64,000 bases of DNA from Pontibacillus yanchengensis (lineage in GTDB: Bacteria; Bacillota; Bacilli; Bacillales; BH030062). Each line of letters starts with the position of its first letter. The stretch's first letter is position 1. Location of the stretch: assembly GCF_009856295.1 (NCBI RefSeq), contig NZ_WMEU01000009.1, positions 1 through 64,000 on the forward strand, read 5' to 3'. The position numbers were made by a program, and so were the translations under genes. Below are positions 50,013 through 58,060 of this stretch, piece after piece. The notes below the pieces were generated by a model. That model did not search any database. It was not told the DNA's origin and saw nothing but the letters and a program-made list of their open reading frames with translations.

Positions 50013-50176
50013 TTTCACTTTTTTGTAAGTTTTAGTAGCTCTTTTATATTACCCTCAATGGTATAATGGTTCTATACTTCCGTTTATAAAGTACCAGAAA
50101 CGTTAAGGAATCTTGCGTATGTTTCTCTGTGCTAAATTTATAATAAGAACAACCAAAACCCTAAGGGGAGATAACC

Positions 50177-51208
50177 TTGAAATCCTTTCAATTAAACCAA
50201 AGGTATCTAAGGCAAATATTCGAAAATATTCAAGACGGTATTATCATCATGGATCAAACTCGAGAAATTCTATTAATGAATCCTGCAGCTCATAACCTAA
50301 CAGGGTGGCTATTGCATGATAAAGTGCCTTTTTGCACCTTCTGCCAAAACCGTACATTGCGTCCTGGTGAGAACAAGTGCTATTTAATTGCAAGAGAAGA
50401 GGTGCCATTCTTCTTATCAGAAATGCCCACCTACAATGGCAATCGCATAAATGTGGAGATGAGCACTGCACTCATGTTTCATGATGAGGAAACCAATCAG
50501 AAAGAATACTTACTTGTACTGCGCGATCAAAGCTTGAAGAAAAAAGAAGAAGAAGTTCGCATGTCGAAATTAATGATTCAAAAGCTGATTGAGGCGAAGG
50601 AAAGTGAACATAAGCGTCTTGCTCAAGAGCTTCATGATGGTGTGGGTCAATCCCTTTACTCAATTTCTGTCGCCCTGCAAGCTATTGAATCTCGCATTCA
50701 AGATGATCGTCTTCAGAATTATATTGATGATGTTCGTAAAGAATTAGATTATGTCATGAATGATGTGAAATCTTATTCCCATCAATTACGGCCACAGAGC
50801 CTTGATCGCCTTGGCTTAAACGCTGCGGTGCATAGCATGATTTCCATGCTAGAGAAAAATAATCCTTCGATGAGCTTTGAATATAGTACGAATATTGATT
50901 ATCGCTTACCTTCAACGGTTGAAATTAATTTGTATCGTGTTATCCAAGAAGCAACCCATAATATTACAAAATATTCGGAAGCTGAGATTGTGAGCATACA
51001 ATTAATGGATCACAAACACAAAGTAGAACTAAGTATAGTGGATGATGGGAAAGGATTTGATACCACACTTTCTCATAATTATGGGTTAGGTCTTCATCAT
51101 ATGGAAGAGCGGATGGCACAGCTTGGTGGAGCATTTAGGATTGATTCCACTCCAAATCAAGGTACAAGAATTACTGCTTTTGTTCCGAAAGGAGAGGTTT
51201 TTCTTTGA
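50177..51208 (+). CDS. NreB-like PAS sensor histidine kinase with a three-Cys motif
   Basis: A 343-residue soluble kinase. An N-terminal PAS domain (FENIQDGIIIMDQTREILLM) contains Cys 53, 56 and 68 (CTFC, then KCYL). The spacing C-x2-C-x11-C equals the first three ligands of the [4Fe-4S] oxygen sensor NreB as I recall it; the fourth position (71) is Ile. Then HisKA_3 with LAQELHDGVGQSLYSISV and an HATPase (RVIQEATHNITKYS, VDDGKGFD, GLGLHHMEERM). Start TTG 50177 has AAGGGGAG before it. Overlaps the regulator gene by four bases. Confidence 0.87.
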   Translation: MKSFQLNQRYLRQIFENIQDGIIIMDQTREILLMNPAAHNLTGWLLHDKVPFCTFCQNRTLRPGENKCYLIAREEVPFFLSEMPTYNGNRINVEMSTALMFHDEETNQKEYLLVLRDQSLKKKEEEVRMSKLMIQKLIEAKESEHKRLAQELHDGVGQSLYSISVALQAIESRIQDDRLQNYIDDVRKELDYVMNDVKSYSHQLRPQSLDRLGLNAAVHSMISMLEKNNPSMSFEYSTNIDYRLPSTVEINLYRVIQEATHNITKYSEAEIVSIQLMDHKHKVELSIVDDGKGFDTTLSHNYGLGLHHMEERMAQLGGAFRIDSTPNQGTRITAFVPKGEVFL

Positions 51209-51855
51209 TAAAAGTCATGGTGGTGGATGACCATGTATTAATACGCCGTGGTATTGTAATGCTACTTGAGGGATATGCTGATATAGAAATAGTAGGAGAA
51301 GCGAGCAATGGGGATGAAGCGATAGTAACAGCAGTAAACCAACAGCCAGATGTCATTTTAATGGATATATCTATGCCAGATGGGTTGGATGGTTTTACTG
51401 CTGCAGAGGAAATTCTGAAGCAAACGGAAAACACAAAAGTTGTATTATTGTCCATGCATGATGAAGAGGTATATATTCAAAAAGCTATTCAATTGGACGT
51501 ATGCGGGTATATTTTAAAGAAGAGTCAAGGTGGGGAGCTTCATGAAGCGATCCAAACCGTGCACAATGGTGGAAGGTACTATAAAGTAGGAATTCCAGAA
51601 GATCAGCTAGAGAAGTTGTCTCAGCATCGAGGAAAAGAAAGTTCCATCCTATCGACTCGAGAGAAAGAAATAGTCCGGTTAACGATTCTCGGTTACTCAA
51701 ATAAGCAAATTTCAGAGCGGTTATATATTAGCCCTAAAACCGTGGAAAACCATAAGGCCAACATTATGCAGAAGCTAGGATTAAAAAATAAGTCAGAAAT
51801 GATCCAATATGGTATTAATAATAGTTATTTGGATTTAAAGCTGAACAACCACTAA
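51205..51855 (+). CDS. NarL/NreC-type response regulator
   Basis: A 216-residue LuxR-type response regulator. Receiver: VMVVDDHVLIRRGI, phosphoacceptor in VILMDISMPDG near residue 54, VVLLSMHDEE and GYILKKSQGGELHEAI. Output: LSTREKEIVRLTILGYSNKQ followed by ISERLYISPKTVENH, a GerE helix-turn-helix. Start TTG 51205 overlaps the kinase stop (TTGA). It is probably the partner of the PAS kinase and may bind the GGGG/CCCC palindromes before SQR and cydA. Confidence 0.9.
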   Translation: MIKVMVVDDHVLIRRGIVMLLEGYADIEIVGEASNGDEAIVTAVNQQPDVILMDISMPDGLDGFTAAEEILKQTENTKVVLLSMHDEEVYIQKAIQLDVCGYILKKSQGGELHEAIQTVHNGGRYYKVGIPEDQLEKLSQHRGKESSILSTREKEIVRLTILGYSNKQISERLYISPKTVENHKANIMQKLGLKNKSEMIQYGINNSYLDLKLNNH

Positions 51856-51912
51856 TGAAGAGAGGTGGTTGTTTTTTTATGGCCAAAAAACTCCCTGACA
51901 GGAGTAGAAGTT

Positions 51913-51928
51913 TAGGGGAATCCCCTTA
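51913..51928 (+). promoter_or_regulatory. GGGG/CCCC palindrome upstream of cydA remnant
   Basis: TAGGGGAATCCCCTTA, with the inner AGGGGAATCCCCT almost perfectly symmetric. It resembles 46676-46691 before SQR. It lies 66 bases before the small membrane ORF and 170 before cydA, directly after the response regulator. Confidence 0.55.
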
Positions 51929-51978
51929 TACCTTATCCCCCATCTTATAATGAAATTACCATGTTCTTAAGGGGGGGA

Positions 51979-52074
51979 ATGATGGTGGGAAAACAACATG
52001 AAAAATGGCTAACTCGCTTATCTATTGGAATAAGTCTAGTTATGCTTTTAGCATTAATCGGACGCTTGTTTTAA
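51979..52074 (+). CDS. 31-residue single-helix membrane protein upstream of cydA
   Basis: From ATG 51979 (or 51982) with AAGGGGGGG upstream: a basic start (KQHEKWLTRLS), one hydrophobic helix (IGISLVMLLALIGRLF) and stop. It is followed 10 bases later by the cydA ribosome site and start. Small one-helix subunits (CydX, CydS) accompany cytochrome bd oxidases, so this may be such a subunit, but the sequence is not one I recognise. Confidence 0.5.
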   Translation: MMVGKQHEKWLTRLSIGISLVMLLALIGRLF

Positions 52075-52087
52075 AGGGGGAAACATG

Positions 52088-52801
52088 ATGTTTGAACAAA
52101 ATGAAGCAATGTGGAGTCGTTATTTAACGGAATTAACACTAGGTTTCCATATTATCTTCGCAACGATTGGTGTTGGCATACCATTAATGATTGCGCTAGC
52201 TCAATGGATTGGGATTAAACGCAATGATCCTCATTATCTATTATTAGCACGGCGTTGGACAAGAGGGTTTGTCATTACGGTAGCGGTTGGGGTTGTTACG
52301 GGAACGGCAATTGGTCTTCAATTGGGTCTTCTTTGGCCAAAATTTTTGGAGATTGCAGGGCAAATCATCGCGTTACCACTATTTATGGAAACGTTTGCTT
52401 TTTTCTTCGAGGCAATCTTTCTAGGAATCTACATTTATACATGGAATCGATTTAAAAATCCTATGCGCCATTTTTTACTACTAATTCCTGTTGCCATTGG
52501 TGCATCCATGTCTGCGTTTTTTATCACCACTGTAAATAGTTTTATGAATGCACCACAAGGATTCGAAATGGTGGATTTTATTGCGATTCAACTTAAAACC
52601 ATTGCAACTCTATTCACGCTGAATAAAAAGCATTTCTCAAGTAATAGTAAACAAACACCAGTTGTAACAGATAAAAAATATCACAACGGGTTAATAAACA
52701 AACCTTCATCCCCAGTGGATGTGAGATGGGGGGGACAGGTACCTCGTCCCAAACTGAGACGAGGTACCTGTCCCTCCGTCTCAGTTCATTTTACTCTATA
52801 G
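52088..52801 (+). pseudogene. cydA: Cytochrome bd oxidase subunit I (CydA), 3'-truncated
   Basis: The first ~160 residues are good CydA: SRYLTELTLGFHIIFATIGV (with the high-spin haem His), RRWTRGFVITVAVGVVTGTA, EIAGQIIALPLFMETFAFFF and SAFFITTVNSFMNAPQGFEM. After about residue 165 similarity ends; the frame runs through unrelated sequence and into a family-B repeat. Normal CydA has ~440-470 residues, so the quinol loop and low-spin haem ligands are lost and cydB is absent. AAAGGGGGAAAC precedes ATG 52085/52088. Confidence 0.87.
52721..52784. repeat. Family-B palindromic repeat, copy 4
   Basis: GTGAGATGGGGGGGACAGGTACCTCG...CGAGGTACCTGTCCCTCCGT, arms perfect over ~14 bp. It lies close to the truncation point of cydA, inside the open frame left by it. 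Confidence 0.85.
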
Positions 52802-52858
52802 TCCTAGTAGTTTATAATGGAGTGTCAAATAAGAACGAACAAGGAACGGGAAGTGCCT

Positions 52859-54349
52859 ATGACTAAACGAAAGAATAGTGGATATAAAAAAACTGGAAAA
52901 AAACCGAATAAATCCCAAAAGTCTTATGGGAAAAAAGATTCTGCGCCGGGGAATCAAAAAGGGAGCCCTTCCAAAGGCAAGGGTAAAGGAAACGATGCGC
53001 GTCAGCGTGGCGGGAAGTCTGTAACTGCTGAGGTAACTTGCTCAGGTCTGACTACTGATGGCAAAGGTATTGCTCAGTGGGAAGGGAAACAACTCGAGGT
53101 AGAGCATCTGCTGCCTGGGGAAAAGGCTGAGGTATTGGTTTCTAAAAGTGGAAAGTTTGTTAACGCAGAGTTGAAGCGGGTTGTTAGCCCATCTGAAGAC
53201 CGAGTTACGCCGCCATGTCCATATTTTTACGAGTGTGGAGGATGTCAGATTCAACATATGAGTAATGATGCGCAAATGCGGTTCAAGCAGAAAACGATTG
53301 ATGCACTCATGAAGCCATTTGGAAAACCAGAACCTATTTTGACGATGGACCATCCATATGGTTATCGGAATAAGAATAATATGACATTCGGTTTGAATAA
53401 AGAGCGGCAGGTTATTGGTGGTTTATATGCGCAAAATAGCCATCATATTATACCAATGGACCGATGTCTCATTCACGACCCGAAAGCGGATGAGATTGTG
53501 CAGACCATCAAGGACTATATGAAGTCCACGAAAATGCAACCATATAATGAAGACACTGGACATGGGTTCTTGCGCCACGTGCTGATCAAGGTAGGCAAGG
53601 TTAGCGGTGAAATTATGGTGGTTCTGGTAGCTGCATCATCTGTGTTCCAAGGTAAGAACAACTTTTTGAAGGCTCTTCGAAAAGCTCATCCAGAAATTAC
53701 GACCATGATTTTGAATGTAAATACTCGAAATGACAGCATGGTGCTTGGTAATCAGGAAAAGGTGCTGTTTGGTAAGGGAACCATAACGGACACCCTATGT
53801 GGGCTGGAGTTTGAAATATCTGCGAGGTCCTTCTATCAGATCAATCCGGTCCAGACAGAAAAATTGTATTCAAAAGCTATAGAAATGGCAGATCTAACTG
53901 GGAAGGAAACCGTGATAGATGCGTACTGTGGAATCGGCACAATCGGTCTGATTGCCAGTAAAAAAGCTGGAAAGGTCATTGGCGTAGAGGAAAATAACGA
54001 TGCAGTCAAAGACGCCATCCGCAATTCAAAACGCAACGGCGTTAAAAATGCTCGCTTTCATCAAGGTGACGCCGGGGAGTTCATGGTGCAGATGGCTGCA
54101 CGCGGTGAGAAAGCGGATGTGGTGATTATGGATCCCCCACGAAGCGGCAGTGATGAAGCGTTTTTATCAAGCGTTGTGAAGTTGAAGCCGAAGCGGGTTG
54201 TGTATGTATCCTGTAACCCCGAGACCCAAGCGCGTGATTTGAAGTACTTGGTGAAGAACGGCTATGAGGTGGAAGGAATTCAGCCAGTTGATATGTTTCC
54301 GCAAACGGTACATGTAGAAGCCGTTACTAAATTAGTGCGTAAAAAATAA
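52859..54349 (+). CDS. rlmD: 23S rRNA (uracil-C5)-methyltransferase, RlmD/RlmCD type
   Basis: A 496-residue RumA-family enzyme. After a very basic Lys/Gly-rich tail (residues ~1-55) come a TRAM domain (VTCSGLTTDGKGIAQWEG), the iron-sulfur Cys set CPYFYECGGCQIQH and a later Cys, the SAM motif VIDAYCGIGTIGL, and the catalytic YVSCNPETQARDLKYL near the end. Methylates U1939 and/or U747. ATG 52859 is preceded by CGGGAAG; a TATAAT at 52813-52818 probably is its promoter, ruling out the start at 52817. Confidence 0.9.
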   Translation: MTKRKNSGYKKTGKKPNKSQKSYGKKDSAPGNQKGSPSKGKGKGNDARQRGGKSVTAEVTCSGLTTDGKGIAQWEGKQLEVEHLLPGEKAEVLVSKSGKFVNAELKRVVSPSEDRVTPPCPYFYECGGCQIQHMSNDAQMRFKQKTIDALMKPFGKPEPILTMDHPYGYRNKNNMTFGLNKERQVIGGLYAQNSHHIIPMDRCLIHDPKADEIVQTIKDYMKSTKMQPYNEDTGHGFLRHVLIKVGKVSGEIMVVLVAASSVFQGKNNFLKALRKAHPEITTMILNVNTRNDSMVLGNQEKVLFGKGTITDTLCGLEFEISARSFYQINPVQTEKLYSKAIEMADLTGKETVIDAYCGIGTIGLIASKKAGKVIGVEENNDAVKDAIRNSKRNGVKNARFHQGDAGEFMVQMAARGEKADVVIMDPPRSGSDEAFLSSVVKLKPKRVVYVSCNPETQARDLKYLVKNGYEVEGIQPVDMFPQTVHVEAVTKLVRKK

Positions 54350-54383
54350 GCAGAAACCCAATGGTGGGTTTCTGCTTATTTTT
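54345..54383 (+). terminator. Terminator after rlmD
   Basis: AATAAGCAGAAACCCA-ATGG-TGGGTTTCTGCTTATT followed by TTTCG; overlaps the stop codon. Confidence 0.9.
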
Positions 54384-54385
54384 CG

Positions 54386-54450
54386 GGATGAGATGAGGAA
54401 CCTGTCCCCTCGTCTCAATGAACAGGGGGGAGACAGGTTCCTCATCTCAG
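54386..54450. repeat. Family-B palindromic repeat, copy 5
   Basis: GGATGAGATGAGGAACCTGTCCCCTCGTC, AATGAACAG spacer, then GGGGGAGACAGGTTCCTCATC: the halves are in inverted order compared with copies 1-3. Confidence 0.8.
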
Positions 54451-54517
54451 AGTGTTTGTTCCTAAGAGAATGGAGTGATATACTGATTACACTTTATATA
54501 CTATAGGGGGTACTTAG

Positions 54518-55117
54518 ATGTCCAAGGAATTTTGGGATGAGAGCTTTTCACAGGAAGGCTATGTGTATGGAAAAGATGCGAATCAATTTGTTCAGGAGCA
54601 TAGTTCACGTTTACCGAAAAACAGTCATATCGGATGTTTTGCTGAAGGAGAGGGACGTAATGGGGTGTACTTGGCCAAGCTTGGTCACCACGTCACCATC
54701 CTTGATCAATCTGAAGCCGGATTAAATAAAAGTAGGGAGCTTGCAGATGAAGTAGGGGTGCAAGTTGAAAGTGTTCAATGTGACCTCACTACGGAAAAGA
54801 TACAGCCAAATCAATTCGATGCTGCTGTTATGGTCTTTGGTCACGTTCCAAAGCAGTATCAACCATTCTTAATAGAGCAGATGTTACAATCCGTAAAACC
54901 TGGTGGAGTGATTTTGTTAGAAGTTTATTCTGAAGAACAATTGTCCTATGGTACTGGTGGGCCACCTGCTAAAGAGATGCTCTATGCACCGGAAGATGTA
55001 CTAAGTTGGATTAAGCCTTACAAATGCCTTCACTTTTTCTATGGCGAAGCAGAGCGCAATGAAGGAGAACGTCATAATGGGCTCGGGCATGTGATTCAGG
55101 TTATGGTGCAGAAGTAG
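54518..55117 (+). CDS. Class I SAM-dependent methyltransferase (TehB-like)
   Basis: A 199-residue methyltransferase. The start SKEFWDESFSQEGYVYGKDANQFV is typical of the tellurite-resistance/TehB-like thiol methyltransferase group; motif I is IGCFAEGEGRNGVYLAKLG, then VTILDQSEAGLNKSRELA, CDLTTEKIQPNQFDAAVMVF and LLEVYSEEQLSYGTGGP. Substrate unknown. A GGGGG stretch precedes ATG 54518. Monocistronic. Confidence 0.83.
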   Translation: MSKEFWDESFSQEGYVYGKDANQFVQEHSSRLPKNSHIGCFAEGEGRNGVYLAKLGHHVTILDQSEAGLNKSRELADEVGVQVESVQCDLTTEKIQPNQFDAAVMVFGHVPKQYQPFLIEQMLQSVKPGGVILLEVYSEEQLSYGTGGPPAKEMLYAPEDVLSWIKPYKCLHFFYGEAERNEGERHNGLGHVIQVMVQK

Positions 55118-55183
55118 CGGAGACTTTTCTTAAAGTTGAACAAAATTAGCCAGAAATAAGCAGGAACCTGATAAATTCTTGTT

Positions 55184-55230
55184 AAAAGAGCCTGCCCCAG
55201 AAGTTAGACTTTTGGGCAGGCTCTTTTTTA
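55184..55230. terminator. Bidirectional terminator between methyltransferase and aldolase
   Basis: AAAAGAGCCTGCCC and GGGCAGGCTCTTTT form a 14-bp stem, with T runs on both strands; it serves two convergent genes. Confidence 0.9.
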
Positions 55231-55235
55231 AGCTT

Positions 55236-56126
55236 TTATTTTTTATTTACAGAAGCATCATAAATCTTATCTACAGCAAGATTCATCGATTGGTTGAACT
55301 CTTTATCTGTTTGATTAGCGTTTAAGTCGGCAATCAATGCACGGGAGAAGCTTGCAATTAAGCCATCATTTTCTTTTAGCTTCTCGTTTGCTTCTTCACG
55401 AGAATAACCACCAGAAAGAGCGACAACGCGCACTACGCGTGGATGCTCGATTAGTTCCTTAAAGGCGTTGGCTTTCGTAGGAATAGAAAGCTTCAGCATC
55501 ACATTTTGATCTTCTGATAATGCATTTAGATGTTTTAGAATTTCATTTTTAAGGATTTCTTCGGATTTTTCCTTATCTGCGCTATGGATGTCTACCTCAG
55601 GTTCGATGATTGGAACAAGGTCATATTCCAAGATGCGCTTAGCGATTTCAAACTGCTGGTTTACAACTTCTTTTATTGCATCTTCGTTTGGTTCATGGAT
55701 AACCGAACGCATTTTAGTACCGAAAATGTTGCGTTCGTTAGCTCGCTTAAGGGTCTCGTCCAGGTCATGAATCGGCTTCATTAACTGTACGCCGTTTTCT
55801 TTTCCTGCTAGGCCTTTATCGACTTTGAGGAAAGGTACAATGCCGTTGTCAGAAAGGTAATCAGCTGTGTATTTACCTTCTATTTCACGATCCATCGTTT
55901 GCTCGAACAAGATGGTACCAAGAATCTTGTTAGAATCAAATGCTGGGGCCGTCATGATTCTTGTCCGCATTTCGTGAACGCGGTCAAACATCTCATCTTC
56001 GTTGGCGTATGCATCTTCAGGAACACCATAATCTGCTAATGCTTTTGGAGTACTTCCTCCGCTTTGGTCTAGTGCTGCGATAAATCCGTTTCCATTCTTC
56101 ATTCTGTCAAAATGAGTTGTGTTCAT
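55236..56126 (-). CDS. fda: Class I fructose-bisphosphate aldolase
   Basis: A 296-residue aldolase of the staphylococcal Fda type. It has FIAALDQSGGSTPKALADYG, ILFEQTMDREIEG, FLKVDKGL, LVPIIEPEVDIHS and the Schiff-base Lys in VMLKLSIPTKAN, with ALSGGYSREEANEKL and SFSRAL for phosphate binding. I start at ATG 56126 (MNTTHFDRM) with AAGGAG eight bases before; two in-frame GTG lie between. Monocistronic; glycolysis or gluconeogenesis. Confidence 0.92.
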   Translation of the reverse strand: MNTTHFDRMKNGNGFIAALDQSGGSTPKALADYGVPEDAYANEDEMFDRVHEMRTRIMTAPAFDSNKILGTILFEQTMDREIEGKYTADYLSDNGIVPFLKVDKGLAGKENGVQLMKPIHDLDETLKRANERNIFGTKMRSVIHEPNEDAIKEVVNQQFEIAKRILEYDLVPIIEPEVDIHSADKEKSEEILKNEILKHLNALSEDQNVMLKLSIPTKANAFKELIEHPRVVRVVALSGGYSREEANEKLKENDGLIASFSRALIADLNANQTDKEFNQSMNLAVDKIYDASVNKK

Positions 56127-56281
56127 GTTCACCACTCCTTATCTTAATGTAAAGAATCCACTGTTATCCTTCCCCATCTCTTCTAGAATAACACCTTATC
56201 CCTAAAGATACATAATAACATGTCTTATATCTTAGCACGGAATTGTAACATGAAAGCCTTTCGCTAAACCCTAAAAAATGT

Positions 56282-56737
56282 TCACAATCCCTTTATAAGC
56301 ATTCCATCTAATTCGCGGACTTTGTCATAGGATTCGACTAGATGTTCAGGTAGTAACGTTCTTCCATATTCCCAGGCATTTTTCTCGATGACAGCTTGTA
56401 GCTCTGCTTTCTCGTCTTCGCCACCATAAATGAGCGTTCGTAAATCATGTTTGTTTTTCTTGAAGGTTACATAGTACCCAATCTCACGGTACAGAATGAT
56501 CCTAACCAAATTTTCCTCGGTTTCTTTTACTTTGATTTTATTAATATAACCGTTCACTTCAAGATAATTAAATTTAATTGTATTGGAAGTGACGTTGTAA
56601 TTCATAGGGGTAGCTAGTTCATTATTGAATTCATAGTTTATATTTAGATTGTGCTCTTGTAATGTTTTTTTAACGATATCCTCGATATCCCATATGTATA
56701 GCATCTTTTGTTGCGACCCTTTCCAGTATTGATTCAC
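56282..56737 (-). CDS. Hypothetical protein, possibly degenerate ImmA/IrrE-like
   Basis: A protein of up to 151 residues (GTG 56737) or 140 (ATG 56704, MLYIWDIEDIVKK). It is soluble, Asn/Lys/Glu-rich, with IVKKTLQEHNLNINYEF, KFNYLEVNGYIN and LVRIILYREIGYYVTFKKNK. The last piece sits where IrrE-type peptidases have HExxH, but the His residues are replaced by Tyr, so any enzymatic role is doubtful. I do not recognise it further. A GGAAAGGG lies 12 bases before ATG 56704. Confidence 0.6.
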   Translation of the reverse strand: MNQYWKGSQQKMLYIWDIEDIVKKTLQEHNLNINYEFNNELATPMNYNVTSNTIKFNYLEVNGYINKIKVKETEENLVRIILYREIGYYVTFKKNKHDLRTLIYGGEDEKAELQAVIEKNAWEYGRTLLPEHLVESYDKVRELDGMLIKGL

Positions 56738-56796
56738 TTAAAATTTGTGTATCTAAGTGAATAGTATAACAAAATTGAAAAAAGCAGGACAACGAG

Positions 56797-56863
56797 CGGG
56801 ACGGAGGGACAGGTCCATTATCCCAGGAAAGAGTGGGACGAGGAACCTGTCCCTCCGTCCCAA
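56797..56863. repeat. Family-B palindromic repeat, copy 6
   Basis: GGGACGGAGGGACAGGTCCATTATCCCA, spacer, TGGGACGAGGAACCTGTCCCTCCGTCCCA. Located between a divergent gene pair. Confidence 0.85.
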
Positions 56864-56953
56864 AAACTTATTAGTTGAAAAAAGCGCAAAAATATGACAA
56901 AATACCTAGTATAATAGAACTACCAAATTCAACGTTCAAAGGGGATGGTTGGA

Positions 56954-57610
56954 ATGAATGCTCACCGTCCAATGATATTTGGTCTAAGATATAAGGGAAG
57001 AATTATTAGTATTCTTCTAGTCATCTCTTTGTATATATTTTGGAGTGTGTACACGTACTCCTTTCAAGGAAGTTTGCCAAAGTTAGATGAGCCAAGGTTC
57101 TGGGTGACATTGTTTGTTTCGATTTTAGAAGGAGTTTTAGCTTGGTGGATTGGTAAAAGGTTCGACCTTGTTCGATTTTATGCCGAAAGAGATTGTCTGA
57201 CAGGAGCGTATAATCGAAGGTGGGTCTATACTCATTTTTATAAGTACGTCCATCATTTACATCAAGGAAAACATACACGTGTAACCCTAGTAGACTTGAA
57301 TGACTTCAAATACATTAATGATCATTATGGTCATGAAATGGGTGATTTCGTTTTAACGGAGATTGCAGGTATTCTAAATGAAAGGATTACTGGAAACGGG
57401 GTAGTATCAAGATGGGGTGGGGATGAATTTTTAATGATTGAGGTTCTGTCAGGTCATTCTACTACAGAAGCCAATGAAATCGAGACCTTTGTCCTATCCA
57501 ATGGATTGGAAGTGTCAGGAGCAAAGGGAATTGTTTATTGCTATGATGGCAATTGTGACTTAGATCAGTTAGTTTCCGAAGCTGATAAAAAAATGTACGA
57601 GCATAAATGA
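56954..57610 (+). CDS. Membrane-anchored diguanylate cyclase
   Basis: A 218-residue protein with two N-terminal membrane helices (ISILLVISLYIFWSVYTYSF and FWVTLFVSILEGVLAWWIG) and a GGDEF domain: DCLTGAYNRRWVYTHF, LVDLNDFKYINDHYGHEMGD and SRWGGDEFLMIE with an intact GGDEF. It should make cyclic di-GMP. No RxxD inhibitory site is evident. AAAGGGG precedes; ATG 56954 is better spaced than ATG 56945. Monocistronic. Confidence 0.87.
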   Translation: MNAHRPMIFGLRYKGRIISILLVISLYIFWSVYTYSFQGSLPKLDEPRFWVTLFVSILEGVLAWWIGKRFDLVRFYAERDCLTGAYNRRWVYTHFYKYVHHLHQGKHTRVTLVDLNDFKYINDHYGHEMGDFVLTEIAGILNERITGNGVVSRWGGDEFLMIEVLSGHSTTEANEIETFVLSNGLEVSGAKGIVYCYDGNCDLDQLVSEADKKMYEHK

Positions 57611-57622
57611 AGATGTAAATAC

Positions 57623-57659
57623 AAAGCTTCTATTTTTAGAGATGGAAGCTTTTTTTAGT
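57623..57659 (+). terminator. Terminator after the diguanylate cyclase
   Basis: AAAGCTTCTATTTTTAGAGATGGAAGCTTT followed by seven T in total. Confidence 0.8.
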
Positions 57660-57720
57660 TTATAGCGTACAAATTATAAAATTCAATGCTTGTGTATAAC
57701 TAAAAAAGTGATGTGGCCAC

Positions 57721-57939
57721 GTCCAGATCCAGCGCGCAGCGACTAGTTTGCTTTTCTCGGCTCCGTAGGATAAGTTAACATCGAATCACGCATGTTTTAT
57801 GTTTTCGTGTTTCCTTTATCTCCTACTGACTAAGGGGAAGTTCGATTAGGATGGCTGCATCGTGCAGCAACATCGAACACCAACCCACGTCGTGTGGGCC
57901 GCAGTATATACGTCGCTAAACGGGCGCCCTGAGCTTTTG
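57721..57939 (+). repeat. Family-A intergenic repeat, long copy
   Basis: Begins GTCCAGATCCAGCGCGCAGC and ends GGGCGCCCTGAGCTTTTG. It shares GACTAG-GCTTT, ATAAGTTAACATCGAAT, GCATCGTGCAGCAACATCGA and GTCGTGTGGGCCGCAG blocks with the copies at 770 and 59211. It fills most of the 57660-58060 gap. Confidence 0.8.
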
Positions 57940-58060
57940 TTCGTTGAGTATTAACAAATAAAAAAGGTTGCAAGTCGTTTACGTTAAATAGTCGTTTTCA
58001 CATCCCATTAAATGATATACGATGGAAAAAGTATGGAGGAACGGTTCGGAGGGATGATGA

